This document shows positions 8,485-17,243 of a DNA stretch of 64,000 nucleotides, piece by piece. The translations under genes were made by a program, and so were the position numbers. A model generated the notes under the pieces. The model was not told where the DNA came from, did no database searches, and saw only the letters and a list, made by a program, of their open reading frames with translations. The DNA comes from Planctomycetaceae bacterium (GTDB taxonomy: Bacteria > Planctomycetota > Planctomycetia > Planctomycetales > Planctomycetaceae), in NCBI GenBank assembly GCA_041398825.1, contig JAWKTX010000006.1:310001-374000 (forward strand). The letters run 5' to 3'. Every line of letters starts with the position of its first letter. Position 1 is the first letter of the stretch.

Positions 8485-9768
8485 ATGCCATCAGGTAAGG
8501 AATTTGGAACAGGTAAGTCTTCACAAAGCGGCAAACGAAACGCGAATTGTTCTTTCTGCCGAAAGAGCTACCGCGAAGTTGGTCCGCTTGTAGAAGGCCC
8601 GGAGGATGTCTATATCTGCGGGGAGTGTATCGAGCTTTGTCAATCGATACTCGACCAGGAACGTCGTCGCCGTGGGTCAACGAAAAAGATGTTCAACCGC
8701 GTGCCAACGCCGCGGGAGATCGTTTCAGAACTCGACCAGTACGTGATTGGGCAGGATCGATCCAAGAAGCTTCTGTCGGTTGCCGTCCACACGCACTACA
8801 AGCGTTTGATGCACAACCTTGAGGTTGGCAAGGAGGATGTCGAAATCGAAAAATCGAACATCCTGCTGATCGGACCTACGGGAAGCGGAAAAACACTGCT
8901 CGCCAAGACACTGGCCAAGTCGCTGCAAGTGCCCTTCGCAATCGGGGATGCCACGACGCTGACAGAGGCCGGTTATGTGGGCGAAGACGTAGAGAACCTG
9001 CTTCTCAAGCTGCTTCATGCAGCCGATTTCGATATCGAAGCCGCTCAGCGCGGTATCATCTTCATCGATGAGATCGACAAGATTGGCAAGACAAGCCAGA
9101 ATGTCAGTATCACTCGGGATGTCTCAGGCGAAGGCGTACAGCAGGCGTTGCTGAAGATGCTTGAAGGTACGGTTGCGAATGTTCCGCCACAGGGCGGTCG
9201 TAAGCATCCGGAGCAGCAGTATATCCAGATCGATACCACCAACATTCTGTTCATCTGTGGCGGGACGTTCGTCGGTCTGGAAGACATTATTGCTCGCCGA
9301 ATGGGCAAGAAGGTCATTGGATTCGGCAATAAGTCCGACACTGCAGAAGAGCGGCTCCGCGAAGAACTGCTTAGCCAGGCCAATGTGGAAGATGTCATGG
9401 AATTCGGTTTGATACCGGAGCTTCTCGGGCGCCTTCCAGTCCTGGGATCGCTGGCTCCGCTTAACGAAGATGCTTTGATGCGTGTGCTGACCGAGCCGAG
9501 GAACGCGTTGACTCGACAGTACAAGAAGATGTTCGAGATGGAAGAGTGCGAGCTCGATTTCAGTGAGGGGGCCCTCCGGGAAATTGCACGTCTGGCCCGA
9601 ACACGCGAAACCGGTGCCCGCGGGCTCCGTAGCATCGTCGAAAGCGTGATGTTCGATTTGATGTTCGAACTGCCTGAACTGGAACGCGGCCAGAAATTCC
9701 TGATCACTGAAGAGATGGTTCGTGGCGAACGAAACGTCATTCAGAAGCCTGATTCTGCCGCAGCATAG
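8485..9768 (+). CDS. clpX: ATP-dependent Clp protease ATP-binding subunit ClpX
   Basis: A 427-residue AAA+ unfoldase. The N-terminal zinc-binding domain has C22, C25, C45 and C48. The ATPase core shows Walker A GPTGSGKT, pore loop GYVGEDVE, Walker B IIFIDEIDKI, the IGF loop (KKVIGFGNK) that docks onto ClpP, the ELLGRLP segment and the sensor-2 motif ETGARGLRS. ClpX unfolds tagged proteins and passes them to ClpP. No clpP lies within this window. An AAAGGGA ribosome binding site is at 8473-8479, 5 bases before the ATG. A strong terminator follows the gene. Confidence 0.97.
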   Translation: MPSGKEFGTGKSSQSGKRNANCSFCRKSYREVGPLVEGPEDVYICGECIELCQSILDQERRRRGSTKKMFNRVPTPREIVSELDQYVIGQDRSKKLLSVAVHTHYKRLMHNLEVGKEDVEIEKSNILLIGPTGSGKTLLAKTLAKSLQVPFAIGDATTLTEAGYVGEDVENLLLKLLHAADFDIEAAQRGIIFIDEIDKIGKTSQNVSITRDVSGEGVQQALLKMLEGTVANVPPQGGRKHPEQQYIQIDTTNILFICGGTFVGLEDIIARRMGKKVIGFGNKSDTAEERLREELLSQANVEDVMEFGLIPELLGRLPVLGSLAPLNEDALMRVLTEPRNALTRQYKKMFEMEECELDFSEGALREIARLARTRETGARGLRSIVESVMFDLMFELPELERGQKFLITEEMVRGERNVIQKPDSAAA

Positions 9769-9812
9769 GGGTCATTTGAAATCGCGTTCTCAACTCATGA
9801 ACCGACGGACGG

Positions 9813-9846
9813 CCTGCTGAAATCTCAGCAGGTCGTTTTTTCTTTT
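9813..9846 (+). terminator. rho-independent terminator of clpX
   Basis: A perfect 8-bp stem (CCTGCTGA at 9813-9820 and TCAGCAGG at 9825-9832) with a 4-base AATC loop is followed by a T-rich run through 9846. It starts 45 bases after the clpX stop codon. Confidence 0.9.
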
Positions 9847-9978
9847 GCGGCATGATCATTAGCTGATGTTCAGGTCAGCTCTCGCGTCACGCGCATTCAG
9901 CAAATGTGTGTTCCAGTCTCCGGCCAGATAGAGAGAACCTGCCTTCGAAAATGCCGCAATAGGTGGCTCGTACATTAG

Positions 9979-10407
9979 CACACCAGAGCCTGTGTCTTCG
10001 ATGAGTCAACTCGGCAATGGGTTCGGAAAGGCATTGTTCTGCAGGACGGTTTCTGGCCCATGGAGGAACCAAAGAGAATGGGCGATGGCAACTGGATCAT
10101 GGCTGGTCTGCAGGTGATCGATGGAATCGGGAAGGCAAACAATCCTGCCGCTGTGGCGATCAGTCATGGAGACAACCTACTCGCCCGGGATCTTCTGACG
10201 ATTCCCAGAGCCAATGATGTTGCGTTGTGGGGCGAGTCAGCCGTGGTTGTCCATGGACATCGTGTGACGTGTATTTCCCGCTATGGTCGCCCCATTGAAC
10301 GCGACGAGAAACTCGACATCGCCTGTTCAAACAACGAGGGGCGTGGTGCCAATCGAAATTCGGCTGAACTTGCGATTTCTGGATTGGTATCCCCAACGCA
10401 GCATTAG
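9979..10407 (+). pseudogene. decayed sialidase-like (BNR repeat) gene fragment
   Basis: An open frame of about 142 codons, bounded by stops at 9976 and 10405, reads like the middle of a planctomycete exo-alpha-sialidase family protein: QDGFWPMEEPKRM, GNWIMAGLQV, NNPAAVAISHGD and LWGESAVVVHGHRVTCISRYG. Such proteins are normally about 400 residues with a signal peptide. Here both ends are missing and no start codon lies at the expected place. I take it as a remnant rather than a small gene. The family assignment comes from recalled motif similarity and is moderately sure. Confidence 0.55.
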
Positions 10408-10543
10408 GATGGCCAGCCGAGGAAGTCCTTGATGCAGGCAATGCCTTCAACTGCTCTCAGGGACTGTTCGCGTGTGTTTGAAGAGAACACTTCGCGTAGC
10501 ATCTGGCTGCTCTCAATGAGCGTTTCGTTGCCGTCAGACAGCT

Positions 10544-11377
10544 CTAATGTTGTTGTAGTTCGCCGGATTGGTATTTCGCTCGCAGAGTGCGGTAGCGGCG
10601 TTCCAGGATCACTGTGATCAACGCGATCAGCACAAATCCTCCGTACTTGATGACGGGGTGGTCCCGATCAGCCACCTTTGCAATCTGTTCGGCAAAAAAG
10701 TACATGATGCCGTTGCCCAGAAAGCTTCCGAGTACGATACCGGTAAAAGTAGCGAACCTGCTCATCCCAAGAAGGCGGCCAAAAACGGACCCACCGACGG
10801 CTCCTGTTGCGGTGAGTGGGAACATCACGAAACCGGTCAATCCAACAAATGTCGCTCGACGCATCCATGGATGGGCATCCAGAATAAAATGCCCGTCCGT
10901 CACGAGTGCCAGAACGCGAGTACCGATCAGGGGGATTCTGAAGAGGAATCCGATATGAAATGCCAGGACAAGCGCTGTCATGACATCCATCCACATGACC
11001 AGCAGGAACAGGTGCTCAGCAGAAAGTGGGCCGCTGAAGTCCAGGAATGCGGCTTCAGAGCCTGTCAGAATAATGAATCGTCCCATGACCCACGCCGACA
11101 ATGCGGCCGCTCCGACAATTCTCCCCGCAAACTTCGTCCCCGCAAGCACCGCCAGCAATGCTGTGGCAACAATGGAGACTGCGAAGGGCCCATAGAGGGT
11201 CAATCGCCAAAGCAATGGTGAACGTCGTCGGAAATCGTCTTCCGTCGAGTGCAGTTCTTCCATGTCGACGGCGTCCGCGTTCGCAGGCTGCTGGGCCTGC
11301 AACTTTGGGATCTTTTCCGCTGCGGAATCCGTGTCGATGCCAGTTGGGGGCTGAAATGCGTTTGATGGAAGATTCAT
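10544..11377 (-). CDS. membrane protein, putative small multidrug export family (PF06695-like)
   Basis: A 277-residue protein. The first ~55 residues are polar, followed by six or so hydrophobic segments. The region MFPLTATGAVGGSVFGRLLGM followed by TGIVLGSFLGNGIMYFF resembles the Gly-rich core of the putative small multi-drug export family, which shares its fold with DedA-type transporters. The C-terminus (ERRYRTLRAKYQSGELQQH) is basic and cytoplasmic. Substrate is unknown. It stands alone on the minus strand. A gene-like frame of 46 codons lies just after its stop in another frame, listed as a finding. Confidence 0.6.
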   Translation of the reverse strand: MNLPSNAFQPPTGIDTDSAAEKIPKLQAQQPANADAVDMEELHSTEDDFRRRSPLLWRLTLYGPFAVSIVATALLAVLAGTKFAGRIVGAAALSAWVMGRFIILTGSEAAFLDFSGPLSAEHLFLLVMWMDVMTALVLAFHIGFLFRIPLIGTRVLALVTDGHFILDAHPWMRRATFVGLTGFVMFPLTATGAVGGSVFGRLLGMSRFATFTGIVLGSFLGNGIMYFFAEQIAKVADRDHPVIKYGGFVLIALITVILERRYRTLRAKYQSGELQQH

Positions 11378-11762
11378 TGAGATACGTCAGCAACTTGAAT
11401 CGCTGAATGCTGGACCAATCGTATCAGGCCGACAAATGGGATGCCCCGAGTAAGAATGCCGAACCAATCGGGATGTTGCCAAACTTACCTGCCCGTGTCG
11501 ACAGTCACTCCGCTGCAGTCGACATCATTCCAGATGAACAGAAAATGACGCCCCCGATAGAACGGTAGATCGTGCAGAATGCGACTTTTCCAGCGGTCGA
11601 CTTCTTCAGTGTGCGCTTCCGTACGGGCTGAGGCTCCACTAGTATCCTTCCGAAGGAACCCGCTGGAAATCCCGTATTGCCGCACGGAGCCATTGGGAAC
11701 CGGTTTCCGTTTATCTGTCCACCATGATTTTGTGACCACCTGAAAAATCGAGCCCAACCGAC
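11378..11762. other. intergenic region between divergent genes
   Basis: These 385 bases separate the minus-strand membrane protein from the plus-strand SMP-30 gene. A minus-strand frame ending at 11485 has a protein-like tail (RWKSRILHDLPFYRG), but it has no recognisable family and would start inside the SMP-30 gene, so I do not call it. No terminator or repeat was seen. Confidence 0.4.
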
Positions 11763-12887
11763 ATGACACAACCGAATGCCTGCCTCGATCGTCGTCAATT
11801 TCTCTCATCGACACTTGCGGTTACCGGGATGGCGGCAACCGCGGCCGGAGTTCGTTCAGCAAATGCCGACGAATACGCAGCAGATGCACCGCCGGTCCGA
11901 TATCCGGATCCGCGTCTCATCAAATTGGATGATCGTTTCAGCAAGCTCATTCTCGGGAACACGCCTGTTCAGCGGATTTACCACAGCAAGAACATGCTTT
12001 GGGCAGAAGGTCCGGCATGGAACGCTGTTGGGCGATATCTCTTGTGGAGCGATATCCCCAATAATGTTCAACATCGCTGGCTGGAAGAGGATGGTCACGT
12101 CAGTGTCATGCGGAATCCCGCGAACAACAGCAATGGGAATACGTTTGACTTTCAGGGACGCCAGATTTCCTTTGAGCACCTGACCCGCAGTGTTGTTCGG
12201 TACGAACATGATGGGACGCGGCAAGTCCTGGCGAATTCGTTCGAAGGGAAATCATTAAATGCGCCGAATGACGGTGCTGTGCATCCCAACGGCGACATCT
12301 GGTTTACCGATCCGGGCTATGGTGGTCTGATGGACTACGAAGGTGCCCTGGCCGATACCGGGTCGGTGCAGCCTTACCAGAAGGAGGCGGTTTATCGAAT
12401 CGATGCCAGCACCGGCAAACTGCACCAGATGACAGTGGACATCAATAAACCAAACGGACTTTGCTTTTCGCCGGACTACAGGAAACTGTATGTCGCTGAC
12501 ACCGGAGCATCGCATTATCCGAACGCCCGAAAGGAGATCAAAGTCTGGGATATTGTCGGAGAAAAGAGCCTGGCAAACGGGCGCACCTTCGCGTCAATGA
12601 TGATGGAAGGATCAGGAAGTGAACCAGGGCCAGTCGGTGGTTTTGCCGATGGGATTCGTGCTGATATTCACGGCAATATCTGGGCAAGTGCTGGGTGGGT
12701 GGGTGCCGGGTACGACGGCGTTCATGTGTTTGCTGCCGAAGACGGCGTTCGCATCGGACAGATTCTGCTGCCGGAAATCTGTAGCAACGTTTGTTTTGGT
12801 GGCACGAAAAGGAATCGATTATTCATGACCGCCAGTCAGTCAGTCTATGCCGTTTACGTAAACACGCGAGGTGCCCACCTCACGTAA
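11763..12887 (+). CDS. SMP-30/gluconolactonase/LRE family protein
   Basis: A 374-residue exported beta-propeller. The N-terminus DRRQFLSSTLAVTGMAA is a Tat-type signal peptide ending near SANA. The propeller carries SMP-30 features: WAEGPAW (metal-binding Glu), NGNTFDFQGR, NAPNDGAVHPNGDIWFTDPGYG, KPNGLCFSPDYRKLYVADTG (metal-binding Asn and Asp) and GFADGIRADIHGNIWAS. Members hydrolyse sugar lactones or related esters in the periplasm using one divalent metal. The actual substrate is not visible. The gene stands alone; no Shine-Dalgarno sequence is obvious before the ATG. Confidence 0.88.
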   Translation: MTQPNACLDRRQFLSSTLAVTGMAATAAGVRSANADEYAADAPPVRYPDPRLIKLDDRFSKLILGNTPVQRIYHSKNMLWAEGPAWNAVGRYLLWSDIPNNVQHRWLEEDGHVSVMRNPANNSNGNTFDFQGRQISFEHLTRSVVRYEHDGTRQVLANSFEGKSLNAPNDGAVHPNGDIWFTDPGYGGLMDYEGALADTGSVQPYQKEAVYRIDASTGKLHQMTVDINKPNGLCFSPDYRKLYVADTGASHYPNARKEIKVWDIVGEKSLANGRTFASMMMEGSGSEPGPVGGFADGIRADIHGNIWASAGWVGAGYDGVHVFAAEDGVRIGQILLPEICSNVCFGGTKRNRLFMTASQSVYAVYVNTRGAHLT

Positions 12888-13045
12888 AGGCAAGCCCGAC
12901 GTTACTGCTTTTGAGCGGTAGCAATTGGCCCCTGGCCGCAAGATGTCTGTGAGTCTGCTGCAGTGTTTATTTTCTGCGTGATGGCCTCGCGTTCCGTCTG
13001 TTTCCAGTCTTTCACGCTGAAATTCTTCAGGGAGATTCTGCCAAC

Positions 13046-14896
13046 GTGTGGAGTCGAGAAATACCGTTCAAAGTTGATATCGCCGGTGTCATCGAGATCA
13101 TGGGGTCGTCGCTGTACAGTCGACTGGACACTCCTGTCAGAGAACTCATTCAGAATGCGCACGACGCCGTCATGCGCAGAAGGCGGCGGGATCTGGATTT
13201 TCGAGGACGAATTGACATCCAGCAGGATGCCATCGCCAACACGCTGACGTTTAACGACGATGGGATCGGCTTAAGTGTCGAGGAGGCTGAACAGTTTCTT
13301 GGCACACTGGGGATTGGGATCACGGGTTTGCTGAAGGGCCGTGGAAGTGACGAACAGAGGCAGAGCGTCTCTGGTGATGGTTCTCACTTGATCGGTCAAT
13401 TTGGAATTGGACTGTTCAGCGGGTTTCTTCTGGCTGATCGGATCCGTGTCGAGAGCCGATGCGAGGATACTGAGGAAGCCGTTTGCTGGGAAGCCGGCGC
13501 GGGGACCAGCATAAAGTTGTCTGAAGGCAGCCGGGATCAGGTTGGCACCACGGTGACCCTGTTCTTAAAACCTCAGTTCCACGGGCTCGCGGAAGACGCC
13601 GATCTGCTGGAATCCACAATCAAGGAATACGCGGACTTTCTAACGGTTCCGATTTACCTGAACGATAATACGGCTCGCGTTAACATCATCAACGCGTCGT
13701 GGTTTCAACCCACTCCTGATCCCGAAGAAGTAGAACTCGAATTGGCGAGTTACTTCAGTGAATCGCCTCTGGATGTGATACCAATCCGGATTGAAAAGCC
13801 CGTTGGAATTGCCGGCGCGCTGTATATCTCACCTCAGCGAACGCCTGGATTTGCAGATGAAGCTACGGTAGCCGTCACGGTGCGACGGATGGTGATTTCG
13901 CGAAGAATTCGGGAACTGATCCCACAGTGGGCCAGTTTTGTTCGCGGGGTGCTGGAACTGGAAGGCTGTTCGCCCACAGCAAGTCGCGAAGACCTCGTAC
14001 GGGACGATGCTTTTCGTCGCGTCCAGTCAGCGATCAGTGAATTCATCTACGAACACCTGGAACGAATTGCTGTTGAACAGCCTTCGCGACTGGAAGCCAT
14101 CGTTAACTGGCATCGCTACACGCTGACCGGAGCATCTTTGGGTGAACCACGCCTGAGAGCCATTCTGCGGACTGTCTACCGCTGGCAGACATCTCAGGGG
14201 CAGATGACATTCGATGAAGTAATCAAAGCCAGCCAGGCAGACCCACTTTTCGAATCGGATGCAGACTGCGTCGTTTGGTATAACGCAGATCGCCGACAGG
14301 AACGCTACATCGACGATGTATTTTCCACCGTTCCATCACCGTGTGTGCATACATTGCGTAGTTTCGAGGAATCGTTGCTGGCAGCGATGATCGCAGATAC
14401 CTACGAGAAACATATTGACCTTCGATCAGCAAGTCCTTCGTCTGCCAATTTCGCAGAGTCGGTTCTTGGGATATCCGAGATGCAGGACGCTTCTGCAGAA
14501 TGGTTGGAATTCATGAATTCGACCGGGGCGTCAATTCTTGTCGCGTCATACAACGCTTCACAACCGGTTGTCGCGTTTCTTAACGAGCGTTACGAGCTGG
14601 CTCAGACCTTCGAAGATCTTCGGAAGGGCGGTGATATACCGCAGGGATTTCAACGGCTGATAGATGCCCACTTCCAACAGGCGCCGACTGGCCGCAATGA
14701 AGTCATTCTGAACCGCGAACATCGGCTCGTTCAGAGGGCGTTGAAGCAGGGAACTTCAAGCCCGCTTGCCAGTGTCCTTCGACTTCTGGTCAATAATGCG
14801 CTGACCGCAGCTGGTGCAGGCAGAAGTCGTGATGCATCGAAGGCCCAGATTGAGGACCTGGACTGGATTGCCGAAGCACTTTGGGGGCGGGACTGA
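13046..14896 (+). CDS. Hsp90-like ATPase (HtpG family)
   Basis: A 616-residue protein, close to the usual HtpG length. The GHKL ATPase fold is clear: RELIQNAHDA (catalytic E33, Mg-binding N37), DDGIGL at 71-76 and the lid and G3 motif IGQFGIGLFSGF near 116-127. The middle domain keeps a Ser-Arg element (TASREDLVRDD) matching the catalytic-Arg loop SRE of Hsp90. The last third is more divergent from E. coli HtpG. It is probably a cytoplasmic ATP-dependent chaperone. The start is GTG at 13046, chosen because it gives the standard N-terminus; a GGAG lies at 13031-13034. The gene is convergent with the ThuA gene. Confidence 0.85.
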   Translation: MWSREIPFKVDIAGVIEIMGSSLYSRLDTPVRELIQNAHDAVMRRRRRDLDFRGRIDIQQDAIANTLTFNDDGIGLSVEEAEQFLGTLGIGITGLLKGRGSDEQRQSVSGDGSHLIGQFGIGLFSGFLLADRIRVESRCEDTEEAVCWEAGAGTSIKLSEGSRDQVGTTVTLFLKPQFHGLAEDADLLESTIKEYADFLTVPIYLNDNTARVNIINASWFQPTPDPEEVELELASYFSESPLDVIPIRIEKPVGIAGALYISPQRTPGFADEATVAVTVRRMVISRRIRELIPQWASFVRGVLELEGCSPTASREDLVRDDAFRRVQSAISEFIYEHLERIAVEQPSRLEAIVNWHRYTLTGASLGEPRLRAILRTVYRWQTSQGQMTFDEVIKASQADPLFESDADCVVWYNADRRQERYIDDVFSTVPSPCVHTLRSFEESLLAAMIADTYEKHIDLRSASPSSANFAESVLGISEMQDASAEWLEFMNSTGASILVASYNASQPVVAFLNERYELAQTFEDLRKGGDIPQGFQRLIDAHFQQAPTGRNEVILNREHRLVQRALKQGTSSPLASVLRLLVNNALTAAGAGRSRDASKAQIEDLDWIAEALWGRD

Positions 14897-14981
14897 ATGA
14901 GCCAGAGCAGAACGATAGCAGCGTCCCTGCAACAGGAACCGTAGTCACCGAAAACAAAGCATCGGGAGATGCATTGAAGGC

Positions 14982-15920
14982 TTATCGGCGTTTTGGCTTC
15001 GGATCCAGATTGAGATCAATCTGACCAGGCTCCAGCGTCGATTCCACCCCGTCTGCAGGTATCTCTGTTCCCGAGATCCAAAGCATCGCATTCAGAACGA
15101 CTTTCCTGAAATTATCGTTGCTCCAGTTGTCGTGAAAATGTCCACCGGTGAATCCGAATCCGCGGCCACCATCCGGACGTTCTACGGCCCACATCATCGC
15201 CTCAGCTCTTCCGCTGTTTGCTTCGATGTGTGCGTAGGGGCCTTTGGGATAGACATAGGGGCCGTCCCGAACGTCATCCGATGCGACCGCAACAAGCAGA
15301 GGGAAGAACTTCACTCCATCCACCTCAGCCGGCTCGTTGCCAGACAGGTCCGCAATAAACCTTATGTTAAAGTACCATTCATCACTGATCCTGAAAGGCT
15401 GGACGCCACGAGTCACAGGATGATCAGGAAGAACTGAAAAGTTAGGCTCCCAAATTGGATTGCAGGAAAACATGTTTTCGTAGTGCCCGCCAATCCATCG
15501 TTTCATTTCCTGCCCGGCCTGATCGGGAACCACCTCCACTCCGTAGTGCATACAGCCAATTCCGACACCTCTTTTTACCCATTCGTCGATCAATTTCAGA
15601 CGGCGACCGTTCTCCTGAACGACTTCATGCTTACCTCCGCCGTCCATGTAAAAGACCACCGCGTCGGCGTCGGCAAAGATAGACTCGTCTCTGGGCCATC
15701 CATTCAGGACGAATTCAACCCTGAGTCCAGGAACGTTCTTCAGGCACGAAGTCAGCAATTGTACGCCTGCGTTGAATTCATGCATCCGCGGCGGGTGCGA
15801 TGGCTTTCCAGCGATAATGACCAGCTTCTGATCCGCAGGTGCGGACGATGCGGCGATCGCCAAAAAGCAGGCCGTCATCAGAAACGGACGCAGTCGGGTC
15901 AACAGGATTTGGACGATCAT
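14982..15920 (-). CDS. ThuA domain-containing protein
   Basis: A 312-residue exported protein from the ATG at 15920 (a TTG three codons earlier is less likely). A signal peptide ends near SSAPA. The ThuA fold, related to class I glutamine amidotransferases, is shown by LVIIAGKPSHPPRMHEFNAG, ADAVVFYMDGGG, GVGIGCMHYGVE, WIGGHYE, HPVTRGV and RGFGFTGGHFHDNW. ThuA proteins are tied to sugar (trehalose) use in rhizobia and are abundant in planctomycetes. The molecular activity is unclear. The conserved triad Cys sits in the GCMHYG segment. It runs in the same direction as the aldolase gene upstream, about 160 bases away. Confidence 0.88.
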   Translation of the reverse strand: MIVQILLTRLRPFLMTACFLAIAASSAPADQKLVIIAGKPSHPPRMHEFNAGVQLLTSCLKNVPGLRVEFVLNGWPRDESIFADADAVVFYMDGGGKHEVVQENGRRLKLIDEWVKRGVGIGCMHYGVEVVPDQAGQEMKRWIGGHYENMFSCNPIWEPNFSVLPDHPVTRGVQPFRISDEWYFNIRFIADLSGNEPAEVDGVKFFPLLVAVASDDVRDGPYVYPKGPYAHIEANSGRAEAMMWAVERPDGGRGFGFTGGHFHDNWSNDNFRKVVLNAMLWISGTEIPADGVESTLEPGQIDLNLDPKPKRR

Positions 15921-16079
15921 CAGATTCAATTCCCCAATACATGTCAGTGGGTTTCATGAAGCCCGACCAATTTACAGCAATGTCCTTTGAATGGAAGGAT
16001 GGAAGTTCAATCGAAGTCCCGGGGCCCCGGAAAGGCAAAGTCCGATCTACCTCATACCGGGCTTTATCGTCCCCCCACC

Positions 16080-16838
16080 CTAGTCGTCAAAGTCCCTGAC
16101 CGAATTCTCCAGCGTCTTCATGATCGCCATGAAATCACCGCTATTCGAGAGGATCTGTGCGCCCTGCTGCCGGCGAATCTGCAGATCCGCTTTGGAGCTG
16201 ACAGGCATTCCCCATGCCTTGTTATGTTTTTTGCAGGCTGCTGCGGTCGCTGCAATGCCTGCCTCGAGCGTCAGATTTGTGGGGACCCGCTTGAGTCTCA
16301 AACCCAGGTCACCAGGCCCGACAAACAAACCATCCACTCCGTTGGTCGCGGCAATGGCATCCACGTTCTCGACGGCCTGAGGAGTCTCGATCTGTACAAC
16401 CAGGAATGTTTCTGCGTTGACTTTCTCAGGATAGTCGGCGGGGAAGTCGACGTGGTAATCGGCATCCAGTCCGGCTCCATCCTGACCGCGGTCACCAATC
16501 GGTGGGAATTTGACCGCATCAACCAGAGCCCTGGCTTTTTCAGGGCAGCTGACATGAGGGATCATCAAGCCTGCAGCACCGTCCTCAAGGTAGCGGTAGA
16601 GTCGGGATTTCTCCAGCGTTGATGGTCGCACCATGATATCGATATTGTGAAGATGCGAATGAACCAGCAATGTCGCGACCTGTGAGTCACTCAGTCCACG
16701 ATGCTCCAGATCCAGCCAAATGCAGTCATACCCAAAATGAGCAGCATGCTTAACGAATGCAGGAATGAAATGCCCCAGACAACACATCCGTACCGTCTGC
16801 CCGGCTCGAATTCGGGCAAGAGTCTTGCTGCTTCGCAT
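16080..16838 (-). CDS. HpcH/HpaI aldolase family protein
   Basis: A 252-residue TIM-barrel enzyme. Recognisable elements are CIWLDLEHRGLS, the DIMVRPS strand, GAAGLMIPHVSC, VVQIETPQAVENV (metal-binding Glu) and GLFVGPGDLGL (metal-binding Asp). Class II aldolases of this type cleave or form 2-keto-3-deoxy acids such as 4-hydroxy-2-oxoheptanedioate or 2-keto-3-deoxy-rhamnonate with a divalent metal. The substrate cannot be told here. The Arg in IMVRPS fits the catalytic Arg of the family. No partner genes for an aromatic or deoxy-sugar pathway are adjacent. Confidence 0.87.
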   Translation of the reverse strand: MRSSKTLARIRAGQTVRMCCLGHFIPAFVKHAAHFGYDCIWLDLEHRGLSDSQVATLLVHSHLHNIDIMVRPSTLEKSRLYRYLEDGAAGLMIPHVSCPEKARALVDAVKFPPIGDRGQDGAGLDADYHVDFPADYPEKVNAETFLVVQIETPQAVENVDAIAATNGVDGLFVGPGDLGLRLKRVPTNLTLEAGIAATAAACKKHNKAWGMPVSSKADLQIRRQQGAQILSNSGDFMAIMKTLENSVRDFDD

Positions 16839-16910
16839 GAACGATAAGTCTTAATAGGTGAAGAAAATGGGCAGGTAACCACACACAAACGGCTCTGTGT
16901 ACAGAGTTTG

Positions 16911-17075
16911 TCAGCGGGAAACGTACCACAGTACTGCGTACAAGGCGGACAAACCGGCAACAATCTTGACGAACATCAAAATGCTGGTGGCGAGGATGCG
17001 CTGTGGCATTTCATATCGAGTCGCGCAGTAGACCAGGCTGATACAGGCTGAAAGCGGGATACCGTACAGCAGCAT
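16911..17075 (-). CDS. small two-helix membrane protein, 54 residues
   Basis: A short reading frame with ATG at 17075 and TGA at 16911. The protein starts MLLYGIPLSACISLVYCATRY and has two hydrophobic segments, residues 3-16 and about 31-50, joined by a polar stretch (YEMPQRILA). Composition and codon use look coding. I recognise no named family. It lies 168 bases after the DUF6677-like membrane protein gene in the same direction, so the two may be co-transcribed. Confidence 0.55.
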   Translation of the reverse strand: MLLYGIPLSACISLVYCATRYEMPQRILATSILMFVKIVAGLSALYAVLWYVSR

Positions 17076-17243
17076 AATGTCATGCTTTCCAATCGATTTT
17101 CAAAAACAGCGGATAGTTCTGGCAAGAACTTGACGCCGCACAAAGTCACCCCATGAATTCCAGATCCAATTGCTGCAGGGAGTGGTCCCCGCCGTGACAG
17201 TCCTTCCACGTCGATTCTCGGGCGTGTTCGGTGGAGCTGAGTT

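Noticed and set aside
8307..8534. minus frame upstream of clpX ending in a protein-like tail (GDGYSKTVGIPANRIRRQ)
   Set aside because: The only ATG lies inside clpX, the tail has no recognised family, and the rest is shadow of clpX. It may be a remnant, but the support is too weak.
9045..9740. 231-codon minus frame inside clpX
   Set aside because: It is antisense to a certain gene and is rich in Ser, Arg and Pro as expected for a shadow frame.
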